A DNA stretch of 64,000 bases from Spartinivicinus ruber (GCF_011009015.1 NZ_CP048878.1:2083001-2147000), one strand, 5' to 3'; positions 51,446 to 60,719 are shown, counted from the stretch's first letter. The notes: generated from the letters alone by a model not told the origin. Translations and numbers: made by a program.

Positions 51446-51459
51446 TTTCTAGGTGTAAA
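51428..51459 (+). repeat. MITE-like repeat, solo end fragment
   Basis: TATACCCTTCACGAATGATT (then TCTAGGTG) matches the end of the dispersed repeat (TATACTCTTCGCGAATGATT). It overlaps the final codons and stop of the preceding gene. Confidence 0.65.
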
Positions 51460-51471
51460 AATAAAGCGGTA

Positions 51472-51598
51472 TATACTCAAAGCGCAGGGTTCTTAGGCGA
51501 GGCCATCGAGTGATGAAGCCTCAGGAGTTTAGATAGGCTAAATGACTGGGGTGAAGAGCGATGGTAACAAAGCCTAGGAATCATTCGCGAAGAGTATA
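51472..51598 (-). repeat. MITE-like dispersed repeat, copy 2 (inverted)
   Basis: 127 bp, opening TATACTCAAAGCGCAGGGTT and closing TTCGCGAAGAGTATA. This is the best-preserved copy; both ends are TATACTC inverted repeats. Placed between two convergent gene sets, where it could also work as a terminator structure. Confidence 0.8.
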
Positions 51599-51640
51599 GT
51601 AAAGGCACTTAAATCTATGTGCCTTTACTTTATATTGTAG

Positions 51641-53593
51641 TTATTTATCAAAATAACTTAGCGATATATGATAATTATTTTCTTCTGATGTATCTAAATC
51701 CGGCGCGTTGATTACCTCCTTGGGTGCATTGGGCTCAAAGTTAGGATCGATATACTCTCGAATTAAGTGGGTTGAATTGACGTTATATTTTTCTTTAATA
51801 GCAGCGGAAGGTGTTTGCTGGTATTGCTCTTCATAGACAGCACTAATAGGGGGTAGATTAAACCCTTTTGCTAGTACTAAATCTGTAGAACGTAGTGTGC
51901 CTTCGACCCAACCTTGGTAGTCAGAATAAGCTTCTCCACAAATATATAAGCCTGGTAGGGGCTCAGCTAGCTGAGCCATCACTTCTTTATCATCAGCATG
52001 TAAAGCCCATTGATGTACCCCATAACCAAACTGTTCACTGGGATTGGCTTCAAAGCGAGTTGTTCCATCCCATATGCGTGCGCTAGTTAAAGTAGGTTGT
52101 GGCACATAGTGGGTTGAAAACAATGATTTAAAGAATTCGGTCGCTGTATTAACCACAGCTTGAGAAGCTGCAAAGAAATGTCCTTTATACTTCTCTTGCA
52201 TCGGTGAGTCAAATAAAGGCCCATTATGTTGTAAAGCCTTCCAAAAATTGATATTTAAATAATCACAATAAATCGTTAATGCGGCAGGTTTTTCATATTT
52301 ACTTTGATTAATTTCATCTATTTTTTCATTTAAGTGTTTTGGTACATTTTTTTGATGACTTTTAAGCCAATTTTGATATTCCAGAGCTGCAACAAGCTCG
52401 TTATTTATAGCATAAAATGGGTAGACGGAGCCTAAGGGTAAATCAGAGAAGTTAGGCCCAAATTCTACAGGAGGACGACCAGTAATGCTATTACCCCACC
52501 AAGCTTTGTCGTAATATAAATTAATCTTTAGTAGTGCTTGATTTGTAGTGGCTTGTAAGGTATTCCATAATTGCCTGGATTGGTCTCCAGGTAAGCGATT
52601 TAATGCATTGGAGTTGATAAACAGTTTTTCCAGTGCCAGCCTAGGTAATCCAAGAATGACTTGCTTGGCATGAATGGTATTTTCTTTGATATCTCCGTTG
52701 GGAGCTGTCGTGTGATAGGTTAGTTCATAATCGCCTTGTTTTTCACGCCGATCAATACTAGCCAAATGTGTTTTTAAGAAAATACGTTCTTTGCCTATAG
52801 TATTAACCAGTGCGTTTGGTAAGGTACAAAAGCCATCTTTTAAGGTTCTAAATTGTGGATCGTTAGGAAAATCTTCTAACAGTTGATAGGCGACACCTGC
52901 ATTCATTTGTGACAAGAAAGTGCCATTAAATCCTAATAAACGATAGAGTAAGGTGACAGACTCATTGGAATAACCCATCTCGGTTAATAGATTCCAAAGT
53001 GTCCAGTCTTTCAGGTAGACGCCATCCCACTGACACTCCAGCCGAAACTTTTGCCAAAAAGTGGGGGTGCGTTTGCTTGGCCTTTCAGTAAAATGAGGGT
53101 TTGCATCAAGAATACGATTAAAAACGGTATTAATAATGGATTTTGGGTCAATCCCTTGTTCAATGGGCTCAAGGTTATAAAGTTCACTCCAGATAGAGTA
53201 GTTATTTTCTTTGGACTTTTGGTTATTAAAGCTCTTACCTCTAAAGTAAAGTCTATTGTTACCACCGCTATCCATAGGAAATGGGACAATTTGATCGTCA
53301 ATATCCAGTAATAAAAACAGACTCATCAAGTCATCCATATTATCAAAAGTGAAACGCATTCCACCTTCTTCTTCCTTGACGGTAATCTCATCACTGAACT
53401 CAATAAGATCAGAGTCTAAACGACCACCAGTGCGATGTGAGCGTTCTAAAATAACAATACTTTTTTCTGGACAGTCTCTTAAAATTCGCCAGGTAGCATA
53501 TAAGCCAGCCATACCTGCGCCCACGACAACGACATCCGCTGTTGCTGGAACCTGTTTACTGTGGGCTAAATCTTTAAATGTGTAATGTGGCAT
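51641..53593 (-). CDS. Flavin amine/L-amino-acid oxidase
   Basis: 650 residues. FAD-binding Rossmann motif VVVVGAGMAGLYATWRIL (about 21-38), then ERSHRTGGRLDSD binding the ribityl/pyrophosphate. The C-terminal flavin-contact block LYICGEAYSDYQGWVEGTLRS lies at about 548-568. The family deaminates amines or amino acids with O2, releasing H2O2. About 120 residues longer than typical monoamine oxidases, and without a signal peptide. Excellent ribosome site AAGGAGG. Likely the last gene of the minus-strand set that includes a DyP peroxidase. Substrate not predictable. Confidence 0.85.
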   Translation of the reverse strand: MPHYTFKDLAHSKQVPATADVVVVGAGMAGLYATWRILRDCPEKSIVILERSHRTGGRLDSDLIEFSDEITVKEEEGGMRFTFDNMDDLMSLFLLLDIDDQIVPFPMDSGGNNRLYFRGKSFNNQKSKENNYSIWSELYNLEPIEQGIDPKSIINTVFNRILDANPHFTERPSKRTPTFWQKFRLECQWDGVYLKDWTLWNLLTEMGYSNESVTLLYRLLGFNGTFLSQMNAGVAYQLLEDFPNDPQFRTLKDGFCTLPNALVNTIGKERIFLKTHLASIDRREKQGDYELTYHTTAPNGDIKENTIHAKQVILGLPRLALEKLFINSNALNRLPGDQSRQLWNTLQATTNQALLKINLYYDKAWWGNSITGRPPVEFGPNFSDLPLGSVYPFYAINNELVAALEYQNWLKSHQKNVPKHLNEKIDEINQSKYEKPAALTIYCDYLNINFWKALQHNGPLFDSPMQEKYKGHFFAASQAVVNTATEFFKSLFSTHYVPQPTLTSARIWDGTTRFEANPSEQFGYGVHQWALHADDKEVMAQLAEPLPGLYICGEAYSDYQGWVEGTLRSTDLVLAKGFNLPPISAVYEEQYQQTPSAAIKEKYNVNSTHLIREYIDPNFEPNAPKEVINAPDLDTSEENNYHISLSYFDK

Positions 53594-53612
53594 AGTTCCT
53601 CCTTGGAATAGG

Positions 53613-53790
53613 GTATACTCTTCGTTAATGATTGTTACCGTCGATCTTTACCCCTGTCATTTAGTTTACTAAACTCCTGGGGCTTCATCGCTTGGTGGCC
53701 GCGCCTAAGCTTTCCAGTAGCGCTTTTGTAGAAATTAAAGGTGCTACCGCAAGTTTCACGGTAGTAAACTTGCCCTTCATTGTGAGTATA
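53613..53790 (+). repeat. Interrupted MITE-like repeat, copy 3
   Basis: Begins TATACTCTTCGTTAATGATT, continues with the shared core (TCATTTAGTTTACTAAACTC, GGCTTCATCGCTTGGTGG) to about 53710, and reaches a second TATA end (CTTCATTGTGAGTATA) at 53790. The part between, 53711-53774, is an unrelated sequence that recurs beside glpD and contains the hairpin GCAAGTTT / AAACTTGC. Confidence 0.6.
53711..53753 (+). repeat. Second dispersed repeat, copy a
   Basis: TTCCAGTAGCGCTTTTGTAG and GCTACCGCAAG match, in inverted orientation, 63679-63721 over about 43 bp with few differences. In both places it adjoins broken MITE-like sequence. Confidence 0.65.
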
Positions 53791-53838
53791 TATTGCTTCA
53801 TTTTGCACTTAAAATTGATTAATGATTGGGGGATATGC

Positions 53839-54384
53839 TTAAAAAGGAGCGATTCCTTCTTCAGGCAAGGGCACTTCAAAAGAAAATATAACTGTCGTAA
53901 TCATCCGATACATGCCGCAGGCAATAGTAAGATCAAGTAAACCTTTTAAACCCAAAAACTCAACTAACATATTTTGTGTTTTTAACGGAATATTTCGTTG
54001 ATGAACAATATGATGAGCAACTTGCCATGTGGCTAAATATAAAGGTTTCATATCAGCTGTTGCAATATCGCCATCAAGTACTTGATCTATAACCGTTTGT
54101 GGCAATCCAGCTTTAAGGGCTGGTTGAATGTGTTTTTCCCAAACAAAAGGTGCACCTATTTCTCGTGCGGTGGCTAATATTCCCAATTCTCGGATATCTC
54201 CAGCTAACTGACTTTCATAGCGGACATAAGTGCCTAATTGGCCAACATGTTCTGCTAAAATTGGATGGTTTAGCAGTGTACGATACATGCCGGATAAGTT
54301 TTCTCTAGGCCCTAGAAGCTTATCGTAAATGATTTTGCCTTGATCATCTAAATTGTTTCTGTCGGGTAAGGGAAGCTTCGCCAT
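53839..54384 (-). CDS. Carboxymuconolactone-decarboxylase-like (AhpD-fold) protein 1
   Basis: 181 residues. The CMD pattern is clear in the centre (LAGDIRELGILATAREIGAPFVWEKHIQPALKAG reads as the helix pair of the family, with E/H at WEKH in place of CxxC). The missing CxxC means no AhpD-type peroxidase chemistry; a decarboxylase, hydrolase or structural role is more likely. AAGGAAAAATT precedes the ATG. Lies 15 nt after the TPP enzyme gene, so co-transcribed. Confidence 0.8.
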   Translation of the reverse strand: MAKLPLPDRNNLDDQGKIIYDKLLGPRENLSGMYRTLLNHPILAEHVGQLGTYVRYESQLAGDIRELGILATAREIGAPFVWEKHIQPALKAGLPQTVIDQVLDGDIATADMKPLYLATWQVAHHIVHQRNIPLKTQNMLVEFLGLKGLLDLTIACGMYRMITTVIFSFEVPLPEEGIAPF

Positions 54385-54399
54385 AATTTTTCCTTATAT

Positions 54400-56181
54400 T
54401 TAACCGTCAACCCAGGATGTATGTTCTACCATTTCTTGTCGCCAAGGATTAATTGGGGTTTGATATTGTGGATCACATCGAGCATCAATAATAAATGGCC
54501 CTGTTGCCTTAAATGCTTGCTCAAAAGCTGCTGATAATAGTTGGGGTTGCTCAACCCGAATACCATCTCCACCCAGTGAGCGGGAAAAAGCAGCCCAGTC
54601 ATGAGTACTGAGTGTAGTAATTTTTTTAGCGATAGGAGACTTGGCTCTTAGGTATACATTACCTAGTGCACTGTTATTGATGATTAAAACAATTAAATGG
54701 ATATTATGGTGAGCGGCTGTTTGTATTTCTATCCCATTCATTAGCATGCAGCCATCACCTGTCACCACGACACAAGGTTTATCTGGGCAGGCAATTTTCG
54801 CTCCTACTCCGGCAGGAATAGCCCAACCCATAGGTGCAAGTGCAGTGGCAGTTAAATAACTTCTAGGATGACTACTATCCCAGTAATGTCCAGTAAATGC
54901 TCTATGAGCACCTGAGTCGCCGATAATCATTGTATTTCTAGGTGCCGCTTGTTGTAATTCTGCAATGACTCGAGCAGGGTGCATGGGCGCTGCATTACTT
55001 TGTATATTTTTCATTTGGTAATAACGAGGACATTCTTTAATAGTGGCGAGCCATTGTTGTCGACACTTATTGCCTATTTTTAATGTTTCAAGTTGTTTGT
55101 ATTGACTAGACGTTAACAACCAAGTTAAAAGTGTATTCGCGTCTGCATTAATAGCGTAATTAATCGGAAAATTTTTGGAAAAAACAGTAGTATCTACATC
55201 AACATGATAAATACCTGCTTGTGGATTTAAGTGCTTATCCCAGCGCATAGTATCCCGTTGATTAAGGCTCGAACCAATGACAATTAACAGGGTAATATTA
55301 GCAACCCCTTTGTTGGGGCAAGTTTCATCTTCTGTATTACTGTTAAGTAATGCACGTGACGCATGATGAGTGCCAGCATAACCAAATACTCCCAGTGATA
55401 GGGGATCATCTTCAGGGAAAACCCCTTTTGCTTTTAACGTGGTAGCAACAGGAATTTGATATTGAATGGCAAATTGATATAACGCTTCACTAGCCTCTGA
55501 GCGAGTACAGCCGCTGCCAGCTAAAATAGCAATATTACCCTTAGCATTTTGAACAAGTGCTGTTAGTAATTGGTTGGCACCTGTTAAGTCAATAAAGCTG
55601 GGTTGCTTAACTTCACTTTTAAGGCTCGCTTCGATACTATTTTCATAGTCAATGGTTTCAGTTTGTATTTCTTTAGGAATGCTTAAACTGACGGGTTGAG
55701 GTTTAAGGCCTAACATGGTTCTAATGGCGGTATGTAAATAATGGGGAACTAGTTTGCTACTGGGAATTTGCTGGGCAAAAGAGGTAACAGGCCGTAATAA
55801 ATTAATGTCATTTAAACCAGCAGCACTGGCATCTTGAAAACCGCCTTTGCCACTCCACTGGGTTGGTATTTCACCTGTAATGGCGAGGATAGGGGATTGA
55901 TCAGTATAAGCGGTAGCTAATGGCCCAACCATATTGGCTGTACCAGGGCCACCAATACCCATACAAACACCAAATTTACCACTGGCTCGGGCATAGCCAT
56001 CAGCCATATAAGCCGCACCTGTTTCACTGGCTGCAACAATGGCTTTCATATCATCTGGCTGCTCGCCAAATTCATCAAGAAAGGGATCAACTACGCCACC
56101 TGGAACCATAAAAACATGAGAAACACCATATTGTTTGATGGTGTTAAATATATATTTTGTTGTTTTTGTTCCGGTCGTCAT
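54400..56181 (-). CDS. ThDP-dependent enzyme of the acetolactate synthase/decarboxylase family
   Basis: 593 residues with the three domains of the acetolactate synthase superfamily. Catalytic glutamate E53 (AASETGAAYMADGYAR) and the ThDP/Mg motif beginning GDGCMLMNGIE and ending IINN (about 475-505). GGPGTANM and ITGEIPTQW are also family-typical. ATG 56181 is chosen because AAGGGAG lies 6 nt upstream, rather than TTG 56187. No regulatory subunit gene follows, so it is probably not the biosynthetic IlvB; a dedicated decarboxylase or carboligase is more likely. It sits inside the DyP/CMD/flavin-oxidase set. Confidence 0.85.
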   Translation of the reverse strand: MTTGTKTTKYIFNTIKQYGVSHVFMVPGGVVDPFLDEFGEQPDDMKAIVAASETGAAYMADGYARASGKFGVCMGIGGPGTANMVGPLATAYTDQSPILAITGEIPTQWSGKGGFQDASAAGLNDINLLRPVTSFAQQIPSSKLVPHYLHTAIRTMLGLKPQPVSLSIPKEIQTETIDYENSIEASLKSEVKQPSFIDLTGANQLLTALVQNAKGNIAILAGSGCTRSEASEALYQFAIQYQIPVATTLKAKGVFPEDDPLSLGVFGYAGTHHASRALLNSNTEDETCPNKGVANITLLIVIGSSLNQRDTMRWDKHLNPQAGIYHVDVDTTVFSKNFPINYAINADANTLLTWLLTSSQYKQLETLKIGNKCRQQWLATIKECPRYYQMKNIQSNAAPMHPARVIAELQQAAPRNTMIIGDSGAHRAFTGHYWDSSHPRSYLTATALAPMGWAIPAGVGAKIACPDKPCVVVTGDGCMLMNGIEIQTAAHHNIHLIVLIINNSALGNVYLRAKSPIAKKITTLSTHDWAAFSRSLGGDGIRVEQPQLLSAAFEQAFKATGPFIIDARCDPQYQTPINPWRQEMVEHTSWVDG

Positions 56182-56243
56182 GTACAACTCCCTTTAAATC
56201 CATTTTACATTAGTTTACTTTGATAATATCAATTGGTATTAAT

Positions 56244-57761
56244 TTATTGGTTATCGTCATTAGTGTGTAGCTGTTTTAAAAAATTAATACTGGGCATAAA
56301 AAAGTACTCACCACCACGATTTTTAACAAAGCCTGAGAAGTCAAATGTAATAGGAGGATTACCCGATAGGTCATTGGTACCCCATTTTTTCGGCCAGGTT
56401 TGACCGGTGGGTGTTGTTTGGGGGAGGGGCACACCTATGAGAGGATCAAGTCCCGTATCTTTTTTTAGGAAGTTATTGTTATTACACCAGGTATTTTGCA
56501 TGAATATAAATTGCTGCTCAATATTTGCTTGTAAACTGAGAAATAATAGGCCTACATCGGTCCATTCCTGACCAGGTTGCAAGTTGGTCGAACCATAGCT
56601 GATGCCTCGACGCACTATACGGCGGCTGCGTTCTATGGTAGGGGGAGCATTAAATTGCCGCAAGGTATCATTACGGGGATTCGTTTTACGGACATGTGAA
56701 TGTAATGGACAACGTAAGCCGTTTATATCATCATCATAATTAAAGTTATTGAATAAATTAATCCAACCGTTAGTTGCTTGCTCAGAAATTGGGGTACCGT
56801 CTTTAAAACGCCCTACACATAAGGCGCCTGCATACTCGGCAGTAATAGGCTCTGAACTACCACTGACTTCGTTAATGGTGCTGGCTAATAAAGCTAAGCG
56901 ATCCCAAAACCCTTTAATATTTTGTTGTAGTTTTCGGTAAACTATATAACTACCGTAACTATTTTTATTGCCACCTGGGTCTTTAACCATTACAGTATGG
57001 AGAGAGGCACTGGGGTCATAATGGTTAAAACCACCATTTTTAAAGTCTTCTTGCAAGTCAGAAAACAAAAACTTGGGATTACTAACGCCGTCGACAAAAC
57101 CAAAATGTTCAATAACCTGGCCTTTGTCGTTACGCATGACATGACCAGACTGAATAGTGATAACTTCCGCGATTCCTTTCAGTTCATTAACTAATTGCTC
57201 AACCTGCTGATCTAAAAATCGCTCTGCTATAGCATTGGCAGTGGCAAAATCAATATTGGGCTGCCTACCGTAAGCCAAGAGAATGAGCCCGTCGATTGTA
57301 GATTTGAATGGAGGTTCCCAGTCATTTAAATCATCATTGAGTGGGTTAGCTTTAGAATGATGGTGCTGTCGCTTTTTATCTAATCTTGGTGTCGTATCAT
57401 ATTTTTGAGAAAGATCTTTCATTCCTGCCAAAAAGGCCTTATCCGTTGGCCATTGCGCTTTATTTATGGCTAATGCTTGATAGCCTGAGCGACTTAACAT
57501 TAAATTGAAAAATAAGTGGTTGTTGCCGGTTTTTTTAAAATCACTTGACTGGTTTTCTTGATCTAATGTTGATGTTATTTTATCAGCAAACTGACTGACC
57601 CATTTACGGCTATTTGCAGGATTGTCATTGAATTTGATAAAAATATGCCGGGAATGATCTCGCCCATGGCCTTTTAATATATTTCCCTGTAAGTTGGCAA
57701 AAATATGCTTGAAATTAGGGTCATCAATATCAATATTGGTTTGGTTTAAGTCAACTGACAT
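56244..57761 (-). CDS. DyP-type haem peroxidase
   Basis: 505 residues. Hallmarks: FGFVDGVSNPK with the catalytic GxxDG (D224), CPLHSHVRKTNPR with the probable proximal haem ligand H356, the arginine region RSRRIVRRGISYG, and GLLFLSLQANIEQQF. Length and motifs fit the longer C/D-like DyP class. No Tat signal, so probably cytosolic. It uses H2O2, which the flavin oxidase of the same set would produce. Lies 68 nt after CMD-like gene 2, preceded by AAAGGGA. Confidence 0.92.
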   Translation of the reverse strand: MSVDLNQTNIDIDDPNFKHIFANLQGNILKGHGRDHSRHIFIKFNDNPANSRKWVSQFADKITSTLDQENQSSDFKKTGNNHLFFNLMLSRSGYQALAINKAQWPTDKAFLAGMKDLSQKYDTTPRLDKKRQHHHSKANPLNDDLNDWEPPFKSTIDGLILLAYGRQPNIDFATANAIAERFLDQQVEQLVNELKGIAEVITIQSGHVMRNDKGQVIEHFGFVDGVSNPKFLFSDLQEDFKNGGFNHYDPSASLHTVMVKDPGGNKNSYGSYIVYRKLQQNIKGFWDRLALLASTINEVSGSSEPITAEYAGALCVGRFKDGTPISEQATNGWINLFNNFNYDDDINGLRCPLHSHVRKTNPRNDTLRQFNAPPTIERSRRIVRRGISYGSTNLQPGQEWTDVGLLFLSLQANIEQQFIFMQNTWCNNNNFLKKDTGLDPLIGVPLPQTTPTGQTWPKKWGTNDLSGNPPITFDFSGFVKNRGGEYFFMPSINFLKQLHTNDDNQ

Positions 57762-57829
57762 CCATTCATTCCCTTTGGCTATGCAATTGTTAATGTTTCT
57801 GTGATATTTTTATTATGTGTTGGTTAGAG

Positions 57830-58438
57830 TTATGCTGATTGTTCTTCAGTTGCTGTTTGGTTGGTTGATTTTGACGGCTGTTTAATTGTTGGTTCTGACA
57901 ATGCAGGTTTACCTGGTTGTGGGCCTAATTCAAAAGCGTTTAATGAACAGGCAACCATAGAGTAATAACCAATTAATGTTGTAATTTCAGTAATTTCTAC
58001 ATCATTGAATAGTTTTTTTAGCTCTGAAAAAACAGTTGAGCTGACTCGTTTGTTATTTATCAGTTCACGCCCATAACGAATAATGGTTTGCTCTTTTGGG
58101 TTTAAGTTTGTTAAGGCATGCTTATGTTTAATGATGTCAATAGTGTATTGTGAAACACCCGCTTTTAATGCATACCCTTCATGGCCAGACCATTCAAATT
58201 GGCAATAATTTTCGCTGAGTGTTACTAAGGTAACGAGTTCTTTAATATTTGCAGGCAATATTGAGTCAAAGCGTAAATAAGCACCCAGGTCGGCAGTCAG
58301 TTTAGCAATCGATGGGCTATTTAATAAAAATGAAAAAATACCAACTACTTTTTTACGGCTTTGATTAATATAGTCGTAAGCTTCTTTTTGTTCGCCAGAT
58401 AAATCAGTCGGCTTATCAATATAAGATATTCTGGTCAT
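57830..58438 (-). CDS. Carboxymuconolactone-decarboxylase-like protein 2
   Basis: 202 residues. CMD-type helices (LPANIKELVTLVTLSENYCQFEWSGHEGYALKAG) again lack CxxC and carry E/H at EWSGHE. It resembles protein 1 in layout (both begin with a LNSPSIA/LNHPILA segment before the core) but adds an acidic, proline-rich tail of about 30 residues. First gene of the minus-strand set; its promoter must lie in the 223 bp to 58661. Confidence 0.78.
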   Translation of the reverse strand: MTRISYIDKPTDLSGEQKEAYDYINQSRKKVVGIFSFLLNSPSIAKLTADLGAYLRFDSILPANIKELVTLVTLSENYCQFEWSGHEGYALKAGVSQYTIDIIKHKHALTNLNPKEQTIIRYGRELINNKRVSSTVFSELKKLFNDVEITEITTLIGYYSMVACSLNAFELGPQPGKPALSEPTIKQPSKSTNQTATEEQSA

Positions 58439-58661
58439 AACCTAATCCTTAGGTTCTTACATGTTGTCAATAATAGCTCAAGAGTAGCTAATAATTTTCA
58501 ATATCACACACTTAGCCTTTGATATTGGAAATGAAGAGGCTACCCAACAAAACTAACTTAAGTTACTGTTACAGGAATGTTGCTATAGTTAGGCGGGGCT
58601 ACTTAACAGTAGCAGTACGATAGGTCAGGACTAGATATAGACTCTATTAAGAGGGTAGTTA

Positions 58662-59315
58662 ATGAACATTAGAAGTGATAGCAGTGGCAATAATAATCAT
58701 AAAACAGGAAGTAATTGCATAGCCCCTGTTACTCTAGTTGGTAATCAGGTAACGTTAGAGCCCTTATCAATGGCGCATGTGTCGTCTTTGCAGAATGCAG
58801 CAACAGATGGGGAATTATGGCAATTATGGTTTACTTCTGTGCCTTCTCCTGATCAGACGGTCAGTTATGTGCAAACAGCACTGATGATGGCGGAACAACA
58901 AGCAGCCTTGCCGTTTGTTGTGCGTGATAAGCAATCAAATACGGTTATTGGTTCTACTCGGTTTTGTAATGTTGACCAGAAAAATCGACGTTTGGAAATA
59001 GGATACACTTGGTATGCTAAACGCTTCCAGCGTACGGCAATAAATACCGAAGCTAAGAGCTTGCTGTTAACCCATGCTTTTGAGCAGCTCAAGGTAATTG
59101 CTGTCGAATTCAGAACCCATTGGCACAATCAGGCTTCCCGGGCAGCCATTGCACGTTTGGGGGCCAAACAGGATGGGGTTCTCCGTAATCATCAACAAAC
59201 AGCTGAGGGTGTTTATCGAGATACAGTCGTATTTTCCATTATTGAAAGTGAATGGCCAGCGGTAAAACAAAACTTGTTGTATAAGCTGGCTCAGTCAAGA
59301 AACATTGTTGGGTAG
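58662..59315 (+). CDS. GNAT-family acetyltransferase, RimJ/RimL-like
   Basis: 217 residues. RimL-like opening VTLVGNQVTLEPLSMAHVSSL, acetyl-CoA-binding region near RRLEIGYTWYAKRFQRTAIN, and the classic C-terminal AVEFRTHWHNQASRAAIARLGAKQDGVLRNH. Probably N-acetylates a small molecule or protein N terminus. Monocistronic; AAGAGGG precedes the ATG. Confidence 0.88.
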   Translation: MNIRSDSSGNNNHKTGSNCIAPVTLVGNQVTLEPLSMAHVSSLQNAATDGELWQLWFTSVPSPDQTVSYVQTALMMAEQQAALPFVVRDKQSNTVIGSTRFCNVDQKNRRLEIGYTWYAKRFQRTAINTEAKSLLLTHAFEQLKVIAVEFRTHWHNQASRAAIARLGAKQDGVLRNHQQTAEGVYRDTVVFSIIESEWPAVKQNLLYKLAQSRNIVG

Positions 59316-59544
59316 CTTTGTTAGTTAGTTAAAATACTCTGAACTTGACTGGTTAGACAATCAATTTGCTGCCACTTTATTGGTTTTATTACAAATCGTT
59401 TCTTTTGGTTACAAACCTCATATAGAACTAACAGTAAGTTTTTGCCAACATAGAGCGGCATCTGCAACAGGTGCAAGTGAGGTTGTAGTTAGAACATATG
59501 TGTTCTATTAAGTTAAGTTATTTTATCTCCTAGATAGAGTATAG

Positions 59545-59573
59545 GCCTGCTAATATTTAGCAGGCTTTTTTTT
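59545..59573 (+). terminator. Rho-independent terminator, plus strand
   Basis: Perfect stem GCCTGCTAA / TTAGCAGGC followed by eight T. It lies 230 nt after the acetyltransferase stop and immediately before a MITE-like repeat; the DNA between shows no gene. Confidence 0.85.
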
Positions 59574-59689
59574 ACCTGTCGCGAATCATTTCTAGGTTTT
59601 GTTATCATCGCTCCTAATCACCTATTTATATAGACTCATGAGACTTCGTCACTCGATGGCCTCACCTAACAATCCTTCGCACTGGGTAA
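59574..59689 (+). repeat. MITE-like dispersed repeat, copy 4
   Basis: ACCTGTCGCGAATCATTTCT through CTCATGAGACTTCGTCACTC to CTTCGCACTGGGTAA. Close to copy 1 over its full length; the left TATA end is replaced by the terminator T-run. Ends 3 nt before the metR stop codon. Confidence 0.8.
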
Positions 59690-59692
59690 TGT

Positions 59693-60625
59693 TTAAAGAG
59701 CACTCGTTGTGTCTGCTATTTTAATGCCTGATAGTGCTTCAAAAGAAACATCCTTTGCTGTTAATAAAAAGTCTTTCATAAATGGGGTGTTTAATTGATC
59801 ATCTCGAACAGCTGCATATAACGTTGCCCAAACACCTTCAGGGCCAAGTGGTTTAGCTTGTACATAACCTTTTTCTAAATATTCCGTCAGTGCCCAATTG
59901 GGCAAATTACAAACCCCTCTACCACTAGCAACTAATTGAATCATCATTAATGTCAGCTCGGCGGTTCGAATATGGGCGGGCTCAATACCTGCTGGATCTA
60001 AAAATTGTTTGAAAATATCCAACCGATCATGTTCAACGGGATAAATAATTAAGGTTTCATTAACCAGGTCACAGGGGGCAATAAATGCCTTATTGGCTAA
60101 CGGATGTTGGTTGGCAATGGCCAGCAGGCTTTCGTATTTAAATAAGGGAATGTAGCTAATACCTGTAATGCCTTGAGGGTCAGCTGTAACGACTAAATCT
60201 AAATCACCTCTGGCTAGAGCTGGTAATGGGGCAAAATTAAAGCCGCTAGCCAAATCCATTTCGACTTCTGGCCAGTTATTGCGAAACTGGTCAATGGTCG
60301 GCATTAACCATTGATAACAACTATGACATTCAATTGCCATATGTAGCCTACCTGCCTCACCACCTGCTAGGCGACTGAGGTCTCGCTCAGCGGAGCGAAC
60401 CAGTGGTAACACATCTTGAGCCAAGTTAAGCAGCCTTTTGCCTGCAGTGGTAAAACGTAATGGTTTAGTTTTGCGGATAAATAGCTGACAACCGATTTTT
60501 TCTTCCAAGTCTTTCAACTGGTGGGATAGTGCTGACTGGGTTAAGTGCAGGCGCTCTGCTGTTTCTACTAAGCTGCCAGATTCTTTTAAAGTAGACAGGG
60601 TTTTAAGGTGTCGCATTTCAAGCAT
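59693..60625 (-). CDS. metR: LysR-type regulator MetR
   Basis: 310 residues. N-terminal helix-turn-helix (SLVETAERLHLTQSALSHQLKDLEEKIG), effector domain about 90-300. It matches MetR closely (MRHLKTL, CHSCYQWLMPTIDQFR) and is divergent from metE, the usual arrangement. In enterics MetR activates metE with homocysteine as co-effector. Its stop codon adjoins a MITE-like repeat. Confidence 0.93.
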   Translation of the reverse strand: MLEMRHLKTLSTLKESGSLVETAERLHLTQSALSHQLKDLEEKIGCQLFIRKTKPLRFTTAGKRLLNLAQDVLPLVRSAERDLSRLAGGEAGRLHMAIECHSCYQWLMPTIDQFRNNWPEVEMDLASGFNFAPLPALARGDLDLVVTADPQGITGISYIPLFKYESLLAIANQHPLANKAFIAPCDLVNETLIIYPVEHDRLDIFKQFLDPAGIEPAHIRTAELTLMMIQLVASGRGVCNLPNWALTEYLEKGYVQAKPLGPEGVWATLYAAVRDDQLNTPFMKDFLLTAKDVSFEALSGIKIADTTSAL

Positions 60626-60683
60626 AACGAGGACTTCTGTACTTGCTGAGTTAAGGAACGTGAACGCCTATAAGTTCAATTTT

Positions 60684-60719
60684 ATTCAAGTTGAATATTA
60701 ATAAAATGAGTTTGATTCA
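60684..60719. promoter_or_regulatory. Candidate MetR operator sites in the metR-metE intergenic region
   Basis: ATTCAAGTTGAAT (60684-60696) is a perfect 13-bp palindrome and TGAGTTTGATTCA (60707-60719) matches the MetR consensus TGAAN5TTCA with one mismatch. They sit between the divergent genes, the expected place. Confidence 0.5.

Noticed and set aside
51641-58438. A violacein-like or other named pigment cluster
   Set aside because: Only the flavin oxidase fits; no chromopyrrolate-type or other hallmark genes are present.
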